A stretch of DNA of 64,000 bases from Methanosarcina barkeri 3 (GTDB lineage Archaea; Halobacteriota; Methanosarcinia; Methanosarcinales; Methanosarcinaceae): assembly GCF_000970305.1 (NCBI RefSeq), contig NZ_CP009517.1:372001-436000 (forward strand), in the 5' to 3' direction. This document shows, one piece after another, positions 1-8,744 of this stretch (the first letter of the stretch is position 1; the number at the start of each line of letters is the position of its first letter). A model generated the notes under the pieces. The model searched no databases. It was not told where the DNA came from and was given only the letters and a program-made list of their open reading frames with translations. The translations under genes were made by a program, and so were the position numbers.

Positions 1-2
1 TT

Positions 3-551
3 CTAGGAGATGATATTATTGTGAATGACAAGCCCTGCACTGCCCAGCTCATTGAAAATTTTGAAAAGTATGGTAGATCCACACTCGCAGTGGAAGAAGT
101 TCCTTACGAAAAACTGAGCAGTTATGGAATTATAAAAGGAAAGGAACTCTCTGACTCTCTCTATATGCTTGAGGATATCGTCGAAAAGCCCTCACCTGAA
201 AATGCTCCTTCAAATTTGGGAGCAATAGGTCGCTATGTTTTCACTCCTGAAATATTTGACTGTATAAAAGAAGCCGGGACAGGGGTAGGAAATGAAATCC
301 AGCTTACTGATGGGATCCGGGTTCTTAACAGGTCTCAGATTATCTATGCCTGCAGGTTCAAAGGAAAAAGGTTCGATACAGGCGACAGGTTAGGGTACGT
401 AAAATCAATACTGGACTTTGCTCTTGAGAACGAAAACCTCAGGGAAGATGTACTCGAATATCTGAGGGAGATTCTTGAGGCCGCAGAGAGTCCGGAACAG
501 GGAAAAGCTGATATTATAAAAGATCAGTCGGTTGACAGGATCACAACTTAA
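3..551 (+). CDS. galU: UTP--glucose-1-phosphate uridylyltransferase, C-terminal part (5' end outside window)
   Basis: The reading frame is open from the first bases of the window (LGDDIIV then NDKPC) and ends at 551, so the N-terminal half with the nucleotide-binding signature lies upstream. What is visible matches the C-terminal part of GalU-type nucleotidyltransferases: a pyrophosphorylase core with VEKPSPENAPSNLGAIGRYVFTP, then GNEIQLTDGIR and FKGKRFDTGDRLGY. The enzyme makes UDP-glucose from UTP and glucose-1-phosphate in the cytosol, for surface glycans or trehalose-type solutes. The internal GTG at 21 is a valine of the frame, not the start. The family assignment is firm; the exact sugar is inferred. 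Confidence 0.9.
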   Translation, partial: LGDDIIVNDKPCTAQLIENFEKYGRSTLAVEEVPYEKLSSYGIIKGKELSDSLYMLEDIVEKPSPENAPSNLGAIGRYVFTPEIFDCIKEAGTGVGNEIQLTDGIRVLNRSQIIYACRFKGKRFDTGDRLGYVKSILDFALENENLREDVLEYLREILEAAESPEQGKADIIKDQSVDRITT

Positions 552-567
552 TAGTGGGCTTGAAAGT

Positions 568-763
568 ATGGTAATTTCAGCGAAGGATGGAAAATTAAAC
601 GAAGAATTAGAAATTAAATAATGAAATAAAGTTATCCAGGCATTACCTTGAAGTCTTTTCGATTGAGAAAACTTTTGAAACTGAGACATTTCCAGTTGAT
701 GAACAAAAAAATAGTAGTGAAATAGTCCCAATTACAGGAAAGAAGGAAGGAAAGAGTACATGA
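568..763 (+). pseudogene. Possible decayed short gene behind galU
   Basis: An ATG at 568 opens a 17-codon frame (MVISAKDGKLNEELEIK) that stops at 621. The neighbouring frame, open from 611 to 763, reads like ordinary protein (HYLEVFSIEKTFETETFP, then PVDEQKNSSEIVPITGKK) but has no start. One frameshift near 615 would join them into about 65 residues. I recognise no family, so this may be chance coding bias in a spacer. A small hairpin (GAGAA/TTCTC, 762-777) follows and could be a terminator. Confidence 0.3.
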
Positions 764-779
764 GAAGCATTATTCTCAC

Positions 780-888
780 GTACTTTCATGTCATGATACT
801 TTCATGATGATGCTTTCATGTCATAATACTTTCGCGATGATGCTTTCATGTCATGATGCTTTCATGTCATGATGCTTTCATGTCATTG
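780..888. repeat. Imperfect tandem repeats with core CTTTCATGTCATGATG
   Basis: Six to seven degenerate copies of a 15-18 bp unit containing CTTTCATG lie head to tail between the galU 3' end and the G-rich element. No frame is open through it. It looks like a slippage-derived spacer repeat. Confidence 0.7.
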
Positions 889-911
889 TATTAAAAACCA
901 TGTTGGGGATA

Positions 912-996
912 GGGCATCTGAGTAGTTGGAGTGGGGAGTTTGGGGGAAAAGTGTTGGCTGAGGTTTACAACAGAAATATATTTTTCTCAGATGCCC
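912..996 (+). repeat. 85-bp G-rich element, copy 1
   Basis: The element starts GGGCATCTGA and ends TCAGATGCCC. With flanking bases the inverted repeat is 13 bp and perfect (909-921 with 987-999). The left half of the plus strand carries several G runs (GGGG upstream, GGG, GGGG, GGGGG). Copy 2 at 50995-51079 has the same length and the same termini. The remainder of 764-1349 holds only AT-rich DNA and the repeats above. Confidence 0.75.
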
Positions 997-1349
997 TATT
1001 TATAAATATAAAAGAAAATATATAAAAATATGGATATACTGCTAGTTATCGTATGTTTTTCACAGTACTTGCGTTTTTAAGAAATATTTTCTTCATTATA
1101 CTACATTGTAACTTTGGATTAATTTTAAAAACTTTACAAACATTAGACTTGAGAAGTTACATGAATGATAAAAGATAAAAGTAGAAAATAAAAATTAATG
1201 AGTAAAAAGTAAAAAATAAAAAATAAAAAATTAAAAGATCCAAATTAAACGGACTTTGTTCATAGAGTAGCAATTAAAACGCTTCTAATTATGAAATAAA
1301 TGTAAATGTCTTTGGGTTTAACCTGTTTCTCAGAAAGCCTTTTCAACCC

Positions 1350-2027
1350 TTAATTTTTGTCAACAAGTTTTGCTTCCAGGATCTTTAAAGAGCCAGTATC
1401 ACCCTGCCATTCAACTTCGCTTTTTACAATCTCAATCCGCTTTTTAAAAAAAGGGGCATCAAGCACAACAGTCTCATATTCCCCCCCTTCTCCGGCCATG
1501 TGAACCATGTATCGCTTGTTCAGCGCTTTGAGATGTTCGATCGAGTTCACATTAATAGGGCGACCCAACCAGGATTCATCGAGACCTTCAGCTGCGACTC
1601 TGACAATCCGAATATCCAGTACTTTTGACATCTCATTGAGTAGTTCTTCAGGATCTTTGTGCCAGAGAGGAGTATAGACCTTAAGCCCCAGAGCATCACA
1701 GATCTTCTTCACCCTACCTGCCTGGTACTGGGACTCAATCGCACCTACGGACACGCCGTCTACATCTACTTTCTTGAGGGCAAGGGTCAGGTCATCCAGC
1801 TCCAGCTCCTTTATTCCGCTGGACTCTTGCTGGACCAGAGGGATTTCACAGGCGGCAGAGATTAGTTCTACCATGTGGAGGTTGATGGAATGATACATGT
1901 AGGAATCGTCCCTTGCGGGAATAATATTAATCAGGTGGGTGACTTCATGCCCTTCCTGGAGGGCTTTATATATGGCAAAAATCGAGTCCTTGCCACCGGA
2001 AACCAGTGCTGCGAGTTTCATCTGCAT
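1350..2027 (-). CDS. Dph6-type ATP-binding protein (probable diphthine--ammonia ligase)
   Basis: This 225-residue protein has the PP-loop SGGKDS at about residues 10-15, the signature of adenine-nucleotide alpha hydrolases that adenylate a carboxyl or carbonyl group. The C-terminal stretch GEGGEYETVVLDAPFF matches the archaeal MJ0570/Dph6 family. Dph6 performs the last step of diphthamide synthesis on elongation factor 2, using ATP and ammonia. Its length is typical. Diphthine synthase lies 2.4 kb away on the same strand, which supports the role. The start may be the first ATG (2027) or the third codon, also ATG (2021), which has a better-spaced AAAGGG upstream. Confidence 0.82.
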   Translation of the reverse strand: MQMKLAALVSGGKDSIFAIYKALQEGHEVTHLINIIPARDDSYMYHSINLHMVELISAACEIPLVQQESSGIKELELDDLTLALKKVDVDGVSVGAIESQYQAGRVKKICDALGLKVYTPLWHKDPEELLNEMSKVLDIRIVRVAAEGLDESWLGRPINVNSIEHLKALNKRYMVHMAGEGGEYETVVLDAPFFKKRIEIVKSEVEWQGDTGSLKILEAKLVDKN

Positions 2028-2139
2028 CCCTTTTTGTTTACTATCTTTTTCATATGTCGAGGGTTATAATGCGTGGATCATTAAGTAATATTTTATATAC
2101 TTTTTGACTTTTGATCATGCTTCTTCGGCATTTGCAATT

Positions 2140-3039
2140 TCAGCACTCTTTCTCAAGCCTTCCAAAATTTGCTTCATAACGGGTCTTCATTTCTTCCCAG
2201 GTTGGAAGACCTGTCTGGCAGCCTCGTGTCTGCACAGCAAAAGAAGCTACTGTAGACCCAATTTTTCCACATGTTGGAAGCGAGTATCCTCTTGTGAGGG
2301 CGAGAAGGAAACCTGCTCTGTAAGCATCTCCTGCTCCGGTGGGATCTGCAGCCTGGACAGAAATTACAGGGATTAAAAACTCGTCTTTACCTGTATAGAT
2401 CCTGCTGCCCTTGGAATCATATGTGACCACAATAATGTCGATCATTGCCTTGAGTTCGGAAAAACTTTTTCCGGTCATCTCTGAAACTCGTCTGATCTCG
2501 TGCCGGTTCGCAAAAAGGATGTCAGTATGAGCGAGTATTAGTTCAAGATTTTCTTTTGAATACGTAACAAGATCCTGGCCCGGATCAAAGGAGACGAAGT
2601 CGGCAATTTGTGCGAGTTTTGCGTTATAGACCGAGTCAGCGGTTGCAAGATGGACAAAATCTACAGGTTCGGGTTTCAATTCTTTGAATTTTGAAGAAGC
2701 TCCCCAGTAAAAATAGGTTGTCTGGTTGTCTTCCCGATCAGTGAAAATAAAGGCTTTTGAAATTTTCTGATCTTCAATTCTATAAAGGCGAGAAAGGTCA
2801 ACATTTGTTTCTTTAAGAAGTTTTTCATATCCTGAACTTACAAAATCCGTACCAACAGGAGAAATCAGCTGGCTCTTTCCTCCCAGTTTTGCAATGGCAA
2901 CTGCAATATTGGCAGCCCCTCCGCCAGGATATTCTTCATAGTCAATGACAGGGGACGACTCATTTTTTCCTGCGATTCTTTCAACATCTACAATATAATC
3001 AAGGGCAGTGTGCCCTACAATAGAAATTACTCTGTCCAT
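2140..3039 (-). CDS. PfkB/ribokinase-family sugar or nucleoside kinase
   Basis: The protein has the PfkB N-terminal glycine signature (EYPGGGAANIAVAIAKLGG) and the C-terminal ATP/anion-hole motif DPTGAGDAYRAGF, whose aspartate is the catalytic base. This family phosphorylates sugars or nucleosides with ATP in the cytosol; the substrate cannot be read here. I chose the ATG at 3039 because GAGGAT precedes it at good spacing. The frame remains open to 3108, but the extra 23 residues lack family features. It sits 112 bp upstream of the Dph6-like gene on the same strand. Confidence 0.85.
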   Translation of the reverse strand: MDRVISIVGHTALDYIVDVERIAGKNESSPVIDYEEYPGGGAANIAVAIAKLGGKSQLISPVGTDFVSSGYEKLLKETNVDLSRLYRIEDQKISKAFIFTDREDNQTTYFYWGASSKFKELKPEPVDFVHLATADSVYNAKLAQIADFVSFDPGQDLVTYSKENLELILAHTDILFANRHEIRRVSEMTGKSFSELKAMIDIIVVTYDSKGSRIYTGKDEFLIPVISVQAADPTGAGDAYRAGFLLALTRGYSLPTCGKIGSTVASFAVQTRGCQTGLPTWEEMKTRYEANFGRLEKEC

Positions 3040-3300
3040 GTAGTATCCTCTTTTTTCATGGGTTGTGAAAAGATTGGGTCTTGACATCGGACCCAACTTT
3101 AAAAACAAAGCCTGGAGGAGAGATAAAACTTGCTTTTTTGCTGGGCTTCGATTAATAATAGATATTTTTTCTCACGAAGGGCTCATTACTTAAAGAGAGT
3201 TTTTTTCAGCCTTATATTATTCAGATCTGAACAAAAACCAGAGGAATAACTAGCCGCAGTATAATATCTACTCTATCCCAACAGTTGTTCTGGAAAACTT

Positions 3301-3690
3301 TTATTTGCCTGTTTTGCTCTTCTGCTGCTGTTCACCCTTATCAGCTGACCTCTCGAACTCAGTGACTTCAACAACTGTCAATGGAATGTCCCTGAGAGAT
3401 TTTCCTATCACGGACTTTGCGATTCTTTCCGCATGTTCGGCAGATTCGGCATCAAAAACCTTCATCTCAAAAATAAGACCTACAAGAGCGGTGTTTGCTG
3501 CTATGAAAACGCTGCTAAAGGGCTCACCGCATACAGGGCAGGATGTAGTGCCCACGTCAACCTCTACAAAATCCAGTTTAGGATTCAGGCGTTTTCCAGC
3601 TTCTGAAATCGCGACTCCTATAGCGTCATCAGCCGTCTTTACATCTCTAACCAACCAAGCTGCTTCAAGTACCACATGGAAGTTTTTCAT
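3301..3690 (-). CDS. UPF0212 (DUF555) family protein
   Basis: This 129-residue protein matches the archaeal UPF0212 family in length and in [19 protein letters not shown] at the start. It has one CxxC pair (SCPVCGEPF, about residues 51-54) that could bind a metal, and a charged Lys/Gln-rich tail ([10 protein letters not shown]). The start has GGTGG upstream. The function of the family is unknown. The upstream region 3691-4078 is AT-rich and gene-free. Confidence 0.8.
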   Translation of the reverse strand: MKNFHVVLEAAWLVRDVKTADDAIGVAISEAGKRLNPKLDFVEVDVGTTSCPVCGEPFSSVFIAANTALVGLIFEMKVFDAESAEHAERIAKSVIGKSLRDIPLTVVEVTEFERSADKGEQQQKSKTGK

Positions 3691-4078
3691 TATTGTCCAC
3701 CATAATTATTCTGTTATTATATATTCTCAAGAAGATTTCCCAATCGGGAAAAGTTTCTCACAAAATCTAAAGAATAGAATAAAGTATATAAATTATTTCT
3801 GCTTCAAATAGAATAGTATCACATTTACTTTTATACAGTTTTCCAGTTAAGTTTCTAACTCTTAGTCCTGCAACTTTAATCCTTCCAACTGAGGTATCTG
3901 TGCTTTCTTCCAGAATCAAGTTGGCATTTTTAATTTTCTTTAATTAGTTTTTTTTCATCACATTTTATTTATTATATTTTATTTATTTTACACTATTTAT
4001 TTTATGCTATTTTATTTTCTAATTATTCATTTTTATTTATTCTTTTTCAATTATTCTTCTTTTATCCTCATATCTCAT
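3691..4078. other. Gene-free AT-rich spacer
   Basis: Mostly A/T with runs such as TTTATTTATT near 3960-4075. It presumably holds the promoter of the UPF0212 gene and the 3' end of the DUF357 transcript. I see no RNA gene or repeat worth naming. Confidence 0.5.
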
Positions 4079-4372
4079 TTAAATAGTAAAAAGAGTCTCA
4101 TCATCAACTGCAAAAACTCCGAGTTTTGCGCCTGCATCGAGCCAGGCGTGACCATAACTGAAGGAGGCAAGAGCATTTACAGGGTCTCTATTCTCCAGAA
4201 AATACACCCCATCTTTATAGTAGGCTTCTGCCATTGTATAATAATCCTTTGCAACGGCATACATATGGGACCCCTTGATTGGGGAATATTTGGCTTTCTG
4301 GAGGGCCCTTTTTAACATATCCTCATATCTTTTGACTTTTTCATCCAGATCGGCAGGCATCATAATCACCAT
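4079..4372 (-). CDS. DUF357 family protein
   Basis: A 97-residue, largely helical archaeal protein with LDEKVKRYEDMLKRALQKAK followed by YAVAKDYYTMAEAYYKDG and a C-terminal FSYGHAWLDAGAKLG, as in DUF357. The helical hairpin pattern resembles TPR-like packing. The biochemical role is unknown. The next gene upstream, dphB, ends 20 bp away on the same strand, so the two are probably co-transcribed. The first ATG is at 4372; the ATGs at codons 4 and 5 (4363/4360) have GGTGA just upstream and may be the real start. Confidence 0.75.
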   Translation of the reverse strand: MVIMMPADLDEKVKRYEDMLKRALQKAKYSPIKGSHMYAVAKDYYTMAEAYYKDGVYFLENRDPVNALASFSYGHAWLDAGAKLGVFAVDDETLFTI

Positions 4373-4392
4373 GAGATATATTTATAATTTTT

Positions 4393-5193
4393 TTACTCCA
4401 CTTCTTCCATAAATCCTATTGGGCCCCCTGCAAGTTTCACAAGCGCTTCGGCTTCAAGAAAATGCAGTTTTCCGGGAATTACAAGAATGTGGAGAGGCTT
4501 TCCAAAATTAAAGTCTTTAAGGTTTTCTGCATAATCTGCTTTTACGGTCGGTTTTTCCGAGCCTGCCCTGGCTATTCCTACTGCAGCAGCTCCTCGTATA
4601 ATTCCTTCTCCTCTTTTTTCCTCAACCTCAAGGAGAAGCTCAAGGGCAGTATTTACAGTCATATAGCCTTTTTCCTTATCTATATCCAGGAAAACCAGAG
4701 TATGCAGGCCAAGTTCCAGGTTTTGTTTTATAATATCATAAGGAGTTTCCGAGATTATCCTTGTACCTCTCCTGCTCTCATAGGGATGAGGAATACTTGC
4801 GGATTTCCCGAAGCGATAGTTCTGCAGTCCTGTAAGACCCGAGACAGCTGAGGCAATGGAAGCCCCATGAATCAGGCGAGTCTCTATTCCCAGTTTTTCA
4901 GCTCTCAGGCGTAAATCGACATGAGTTGTGGAGACCATTGTATCTCCACCAGTCAGGAAGCAAAGGTTCCTGTCCTTTGCTTTGTAGAGCCAGTCAGGAT
5001 GCTGCTCTACATCCTCTCTTGAAAGCAAAAAGACTTTCTTTCCGTAGAGCTCCTCCATTTTTTCAAGGTTCGTACCCATGAGACAGGAGGTATAAAACTC
5101 AGCATAAACCAGGTCGGCTACCCTGATAGCTTCAAGTCCCTTTAGAGAAATGTCATATTCGTCGAAAAGGCCCAGACCTATAAATGTAAGCAT
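4393..5193 (-). CDS. dphB: Diphthine synthase
   Basis: S-adenosylmethionine-dependent methyltransferase of diphthamide biosynthesis, which methylates the modified His of archaeal elongation factor 2. The N-terminus MLTFIGLGLFDEYDISLKGL is the conserved start of the family, so I place the start at 5193 rather than at 5250, where the frame opens. FLTGGDTMVSTTHVDLRLRAE, HGASIASAVSGLTGLQNYRFG and VIPGKLHFLEAEALVKLAGGP are further family motifs. The length of 266 residues is normal. With the Dph6-like gene it places two diphthamide genes within 4 kb. It diverges from the thioredoxin gene. Confidence 0.93.
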   Translation of the reverse strand: MLTFIGLGLFDEYDISLKGLEAIRVADLVYAEFYTSCLMGTNLEKMEELYGKKVFLLSREDVEQHPDWLYKAKDRNLCFLTGGDTMVSTTHVDLRLRAEKLGIETRLIHGASIASAVSGLTGLQNYRFGKSASIPHPYESRRGTRIISETPYDIIKQNLELGLHTLVFLDIDKEKGYMTVNTALELLLEVEEKRGEGIIRGAAAVGIARAGSEKPTVKADYAENLKDFNFGKPLHILVIPGKLHFLEAEALVKLAGGPIGFMEEVE

Positions 5194-5352
5194 AGCCCGC
5201 TTTAAGAGCCTTGCTGGTTTAAAGCTTTTTGTTTGAATATATCCAAGCAATAATAATGCTTTATTTTCTAGGTTTACTGGTACGCTTAACTTATTTATAT
5301 CTGGAAATTAATATTAGAATGGAATTATAACTGTAATTTTAGAGGGGATTTT

Positions 5353-5595
5353 ATGGTTAAAGTTACGCTTATTCACGCTAGCTGGTGTACTGCCTGTCCG
5401 GCAACTCGAAGACTCTGGAAAGACCTGAAATCCGAGTATGATTTTGAATACGAGGAAATAGATGTGGAAACTCCAGAGGGTCAGACGTTGATTGATAAAT
5501 ACGGCATAGCCGGAGTTCCTACGACTATTATTGATGGAAGGGTAGCTTTTGTAGGCCTTCCGAAAAAAGCCGATGCTATATCCCGTATTAGCTGA
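5353..5595 (+). CDS. Small thioredoxin/glutaredoxin-like protein
   Basis: An 80-residue thioredoxin-fold protein with the redox centre CTAC at residues 12-15 (ASWCTACP) and the cis-proline loop GVPTTIIDG. It is shorter than classical thioredoxins, like the small glutaredoxin-sized thioredoxins of methanogens. It should act as a cytosolic disulfide reductant. A thioredoxin reductase follows 59 bp downstream on the same strand, its obvious electron donor. A strong GAGGGGATTTT precedes the ATG. Confidence 0.88.
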   Translation: MVKVTLIHASWCTACPATRRLWKDLKSEYDFEYEEIDVETPEGQTLIDKYGIAGVPTTIIDGRVAFVGLPKKADAISRIS

Positions 5596-5654
5596 ACTAA
5601 TTCTAAAATGAGATATTTTTTCTGAAACTGTTTTTCAGAACTCAGGAGACAAGT

Positions 5655-6584
5655 ATGTACGATCTGATAATTGTAGGAGGAGGGCCTGGAGGACTATCAG
5701 CCGGCATCTATGCCGTGCGCTTTGGACTTAACACTCTGGTTCTTGAAAGAAGCGAAATTAGCGGCCAGATTGCACTTTCAGGTTTAGTGGAAAATTACCC
5801 TGGCTTTCCAGCGATTTCAGGGCTTGAGTTGATGGAAAAGTATAAAACTCACGCTCAGGAAACTGGGGTAGAAACAAAAATAACCGATGTTCTCTCTGTC
5901 CGCAGCGAAGGGGAGAAGAAAATTGTCTCTACGGACAGCGGAGACCTTGAATCAAAAGCTGTTATAATTGCTACAGGTGCAAACCCCAAGCATCTGAATG
6001 TGCCTGGAGAAAAAGAGTTTCTCAGTAAAGGAGTCTCCTACTGTGCTACCTGTGACGGGCCTTTCTTTAGAAATAAAACCGTCGTAGTAGTTGGGGGTGG
6101 CAACACAGCTATTAATGAAGCTATTCTTCTTTCAAAGATAGCCCGGAAGGTTTATCTGATTCACAGGAGAGATCGGCTGAGAGCTGCAAAAGTACTTCAA
6201 GACAAAATTTTTGCAATTGCGAACATTGAGTTCATTTTCAATGCGTCTATTCAAGAAATCCTGGGAAGCAGCGGGGAAATTCAGAGAGTCGAAAAAATAA
6301 TCTATAAGGATATTAAAAGCGAAGAACAGCACGAGCTAGCTACGGACGGGGTTTTTATATACGTGGGCATCCATCCGAATACCGAAATCATTGATGTGGA
6401 AAAGGATAAGGAAGGTTTTATCAAAACTGACCGCTTCCTTGAAACCTCGAAGAAAGGGATTTATGCTGTAGGAGACTGCCGTGATACACCTATCTGGCAG
6501 CTTGTAGCAGCTGTTAGAGATGGAGCACTCGCAGCTACTTCTGCAAATGAGTACATAGAAAGCTTAAAAAAAGAGACTACGTGA
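5655..6584 (+). CDS. trxB: Thioredoxin reductase
   Basis: Low-molecular-weight flavoprotein reductase of 309 residues. It has an N-terminal FAD dinucleotide fold (IIVGGGPGGLSAG, residues 5-17), the redox pair CATC at C130/C133, a second dinucleotide fold for the nicotinamide cofactor (VVVVGGGNTAINEA), and the C-terminal FAD motif GIYAVGDCRD. It passes electrons to the adjacent small thioredoxin. CAGGAG lies at correct spacing before the ATG. The cofactor preference (NADPH or F420H2-type) cannot be settled by eye. Confidence 0.93.
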   Translation: MYDLIIVGGGPGGLSAGIYAVRFGLNTLVLERSEISGQIALSGLVENYPGFPAISGLELMEKYKTHAQETGVETKITDVLSVRSEGEKKIVSTDSGDLESKAVIIATGANPKHLNVPGEKEFLSKGVSYCATCDGPFFRNKTVVVVGGGNTAINEAILLSKIARKVYLIHRRDRLRAAKVLQDKIFAIANIEFIFNASIQEILGSSGEIQRVEKIIYKDIKSEEQHELATDGVFIYVGIHPNTEIIDVEKDKEGFIKTDRFLETSKKGIYAVGDCRDTPIWQLVAAVRDGALAATSANEYIESLKKETT

Positions 6585-6782
6585 GAACTATCTAAATCAG
6601 ATCTTTGATTATAGTTGCCTGAAATAAGTTACCTGAAGAGCTACCCTAACCAAGAATTTCAGGCTAAAGTTACCTTAAGCTTTAAGTGTTCAAAATTCCA
6701 AACTGTTTATAAATTTTAAATACGGAACAGTAGTCCTCTTCTGTCTCCTGTTTTCCGTTTTTCGGCCTTCTGCTCTTAAGGC

Positions 6783-7073
6783 TTATTCCAGCATCTGGTT
6801 TATCTTATTGTAGAAATCTATGATTAGCCTTGTCGCCTCATTGTCCATGTTCAGCTGGAAAGTCCGAATTTGCTTTCCCAGAGGTTTTTCTATGACGATG
6901 CCTGATGCGATCAGGGGAGTAATAACCCTTGATACGCTGGAGTGAGACAGTCCAGTTTCTTCAGCTATACCAGAAAGGTATGTTGATTCGTTCTGGTGCT
7001 CGATCAGGTTCTTGAGTACTGTCATCTGTGCAGTTTTACCGAAGATTTTTTCCATTGGATCCATTGATATCAT
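6783..7073 (-). CDS. Winged-helix transcriptional regulator
   Basis: A 96-residue protein with one winged helix-turn-helix: MTVLKNLIEHQNESTYLSGIAEETGLSHSSVSRVITPLIASGIVIEKP, followed by a wing (KQIRTFQLN) and a C-terminal amphipathic helix suited to dimerisation. No ligand-binding domain or cysteines are present. This layout is common in methanogen MarR/ArsR-like repressors. The trxB and receiver genes on either side are not clearly linked to it, so the target is unknown. It could start at Met4 (MDPMEK) or Met7. Confidence 0.75.
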   Translation of the reverse strand: MISMDPMEKIFGKTAQMTVLKNLIEHQNESTYLSGIAEETGLSHSSVSRVITPLIASGIVIEKPLGKQIRTFQLNMDNEATRLIIDFYNKINQMLE

Positions 7074-7303
7074 CTCAGAGGTGGCTGTTCTCTGTAAGTG
7101 ATTCTTATTTCCAATATTAACTTGCTATTTACGGTTATAAACTTATCTCCTAATTGGTCAAGCCGACGATCCATAAGAAGTCTTCTGAATATTTGGATAA
7201 CTCTATACTCTTCATACTGTACTAAATTTAAAGTAACGCCTATTCTAAAAAATTTGAGAAATGTTTAAGAGCTAAGAAACTATATATTGTATGGTGATGG
7301 AGG

Positions 7304-7816
7304 GTGATGAATAATAAAAATCTTGATAATGAAATTTTGAAATTAATTGAAGCACAACCTGAAATAAGCGAGATAGAGATAGCTTCTCGTCTCTCAGTTC
7401 CAGAAGAACTTGTAAAGGCCCGAATCTCAAATTTTAATGACACGCGACAGAAAATCCTGATTATGGGAGATGGAAACAGTGCTTTCAGTATTAAGGCGAC
7501 ACTTGAAACTGAAAATTATAACGTTGTCAAAGTCCCTGGCGGTCTTTCTTCATTTGAAGCCGTGAAAGCGGAAAAACCCGACCTCGTATTGCTGGATACA
7601 GGGTTTGCAGATCTTGAAGGTTTCAAAATCTGCAAACAGCTTAGAACAAGTTCAAGATACTGGTGGATACCTGTTATGGTGCTCAGTGAAAAAGGAGAGG
7701 TGAAAAATAGGGTTGAGGCTTTTGAATCTGGAGTTGATGATTATGTTACTATGCCTTTTAACCCTGTAGAACTGCGAGCTAGAGTGGGAATGATCTTGAA
7801 ACGTACTCATTTCTAA
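7304..7816 (+). CDS. Receiver-domain protein with an N-terminal helical segment and altered active site
   Basis: A 170-residue protein with a short N-terminal winged-helix-like region (LDNEILKLIEAQPEISEIEIASRLSVPEE, residues 7-36) and a CheY-like receiver from about residue 49. The phosphoacceptor Asp is present (D98, LVLLDTGF) and so is Ser128. The usual acidic pair at the strand-1 end is reduced to Gly55-Asp56, and the invariant Lys of the K-P motif is Met150 (DDYVTMPFNP). It may therefore be a phosphorylation-independent receiver. No histidine kinase is adjacent. Confidence 0.75.
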   Translation: MMNNKNLDNEILKLIEAQPEISEIEIASRLSVPEELVKARISNFNDTRQKILIMGDGNSAFSIKATLETENYNVVKVPGGLSSFEAVKAEKPDLVLLDTGFADLEGFKICKQLRTSSRYWWIPVMVLSEKGEVKNRVEAFESGVDDYVTMPFNPVELRARVGMILKRTHF

Positions 7817-7870
7817 CTGCAAAATCGGCTTATAGCAGAAAATTCATTTACATTAAAAAATTTTGGGATA

Positions 7871-7910
7871 CAAAGGTCGCTCTGAAGAGCTTTTCAGAGC
7901 ATTCCTTTGA
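7871..7910. terminator. Strong hairpin downstream of the receiver gene
   Basis: GCTCTGAA (7879-7886) pairs perfectly with TTCAGAGC (7893-7900) over a 6-nt loop, and outer AAAGG/CCTTT extends the stem. A T-rich tail (AAATTTTT) follows. It lies about 60 bp after the stop codon, so a terminator or a stable 3' UTR structure is the simplest reading. Confidence 0.5.
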
Positions 7911-8744
7911 AATTTTTACATTTCCTGCATGTCAGAAATGCTTCGGCATATTGTAAACATTATTTCATAGTAAAATGAAATTTCCTGTTAAATTCCTTAT
8001 TGAATGTCTTGTTAAATGTCTCTATTGTTATTTTTTACAAGTATCTAAAATCAAATTAATTAGTTTATTAAGTGTGTCAGTACACTCGGGGTATTTATCT
8101 TTATTATTCTTCAAAAGACTTTTCTAACAAATTTTGGAAAGACGAGAAGATATTAAGAACTGAGTTGGACCCTAATTCAGGTATCTGACCTTTAACTAAG
8201 TTTCTCCAGTCCGGGGAACTCCTCAATTCCTCAGTGTGAAATGTAGATAATTAGACATTTAACAGGCCGTGAGAGGAGGAAATTTCAACTTTCTCCAAAA
8301 TCGAACTTACTGGATTTTTCAGATTTTGTTTTATAGATCAATTTTCCCCATGTTAGGGCAAAAACACGGATTAAATAATGTGAAAATGGAAGGACTTTGG
8401 GGATGTGATAAATATATTTTTATTAATTTTAAGGATAAATTGAAAAACCTGTATAAAGTTGTTTTACTCCATCGAATTCTTGTCCATACTTTACAAACTA
8501 TATTTTTAAAATAATAGAGAACAAGAATATTTCAAAACGCTTAAAAAAGAACAACAACATAGGTTAACATGTGTAACTGTAAATTTTTCCTTAACATATA
8601 AATTATGACGAGGAATTGTGAACTCTCTTTATTTTTATTACGGAGCTAAAGTACAAAATTGATTTAACGCTTTACATATATATTATCGTTAAAATATTAT
8701 GTGATATATGATGGAAAAACGTTATCGAAAAAAGGTGTGGTTGA
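7911..8744. other. Gene-free spacer upstream of the TPR gene
   Basis: About 830 bp, AT-rich. An 81-codon open frame at 8269-8514 has GAGAGGAGG near its start, but its composition (MRGGNFNFLQNRTYWIFQIL) looks random. I found no RNA gene here. Confidence 0.4.

Noticed and set aside
8269-8514. 81-codon ORF in the spacer before the TPR gene
   Set aside because: It has a purine-rich start context but a random-looking protein with no family features or neighbours to support it.
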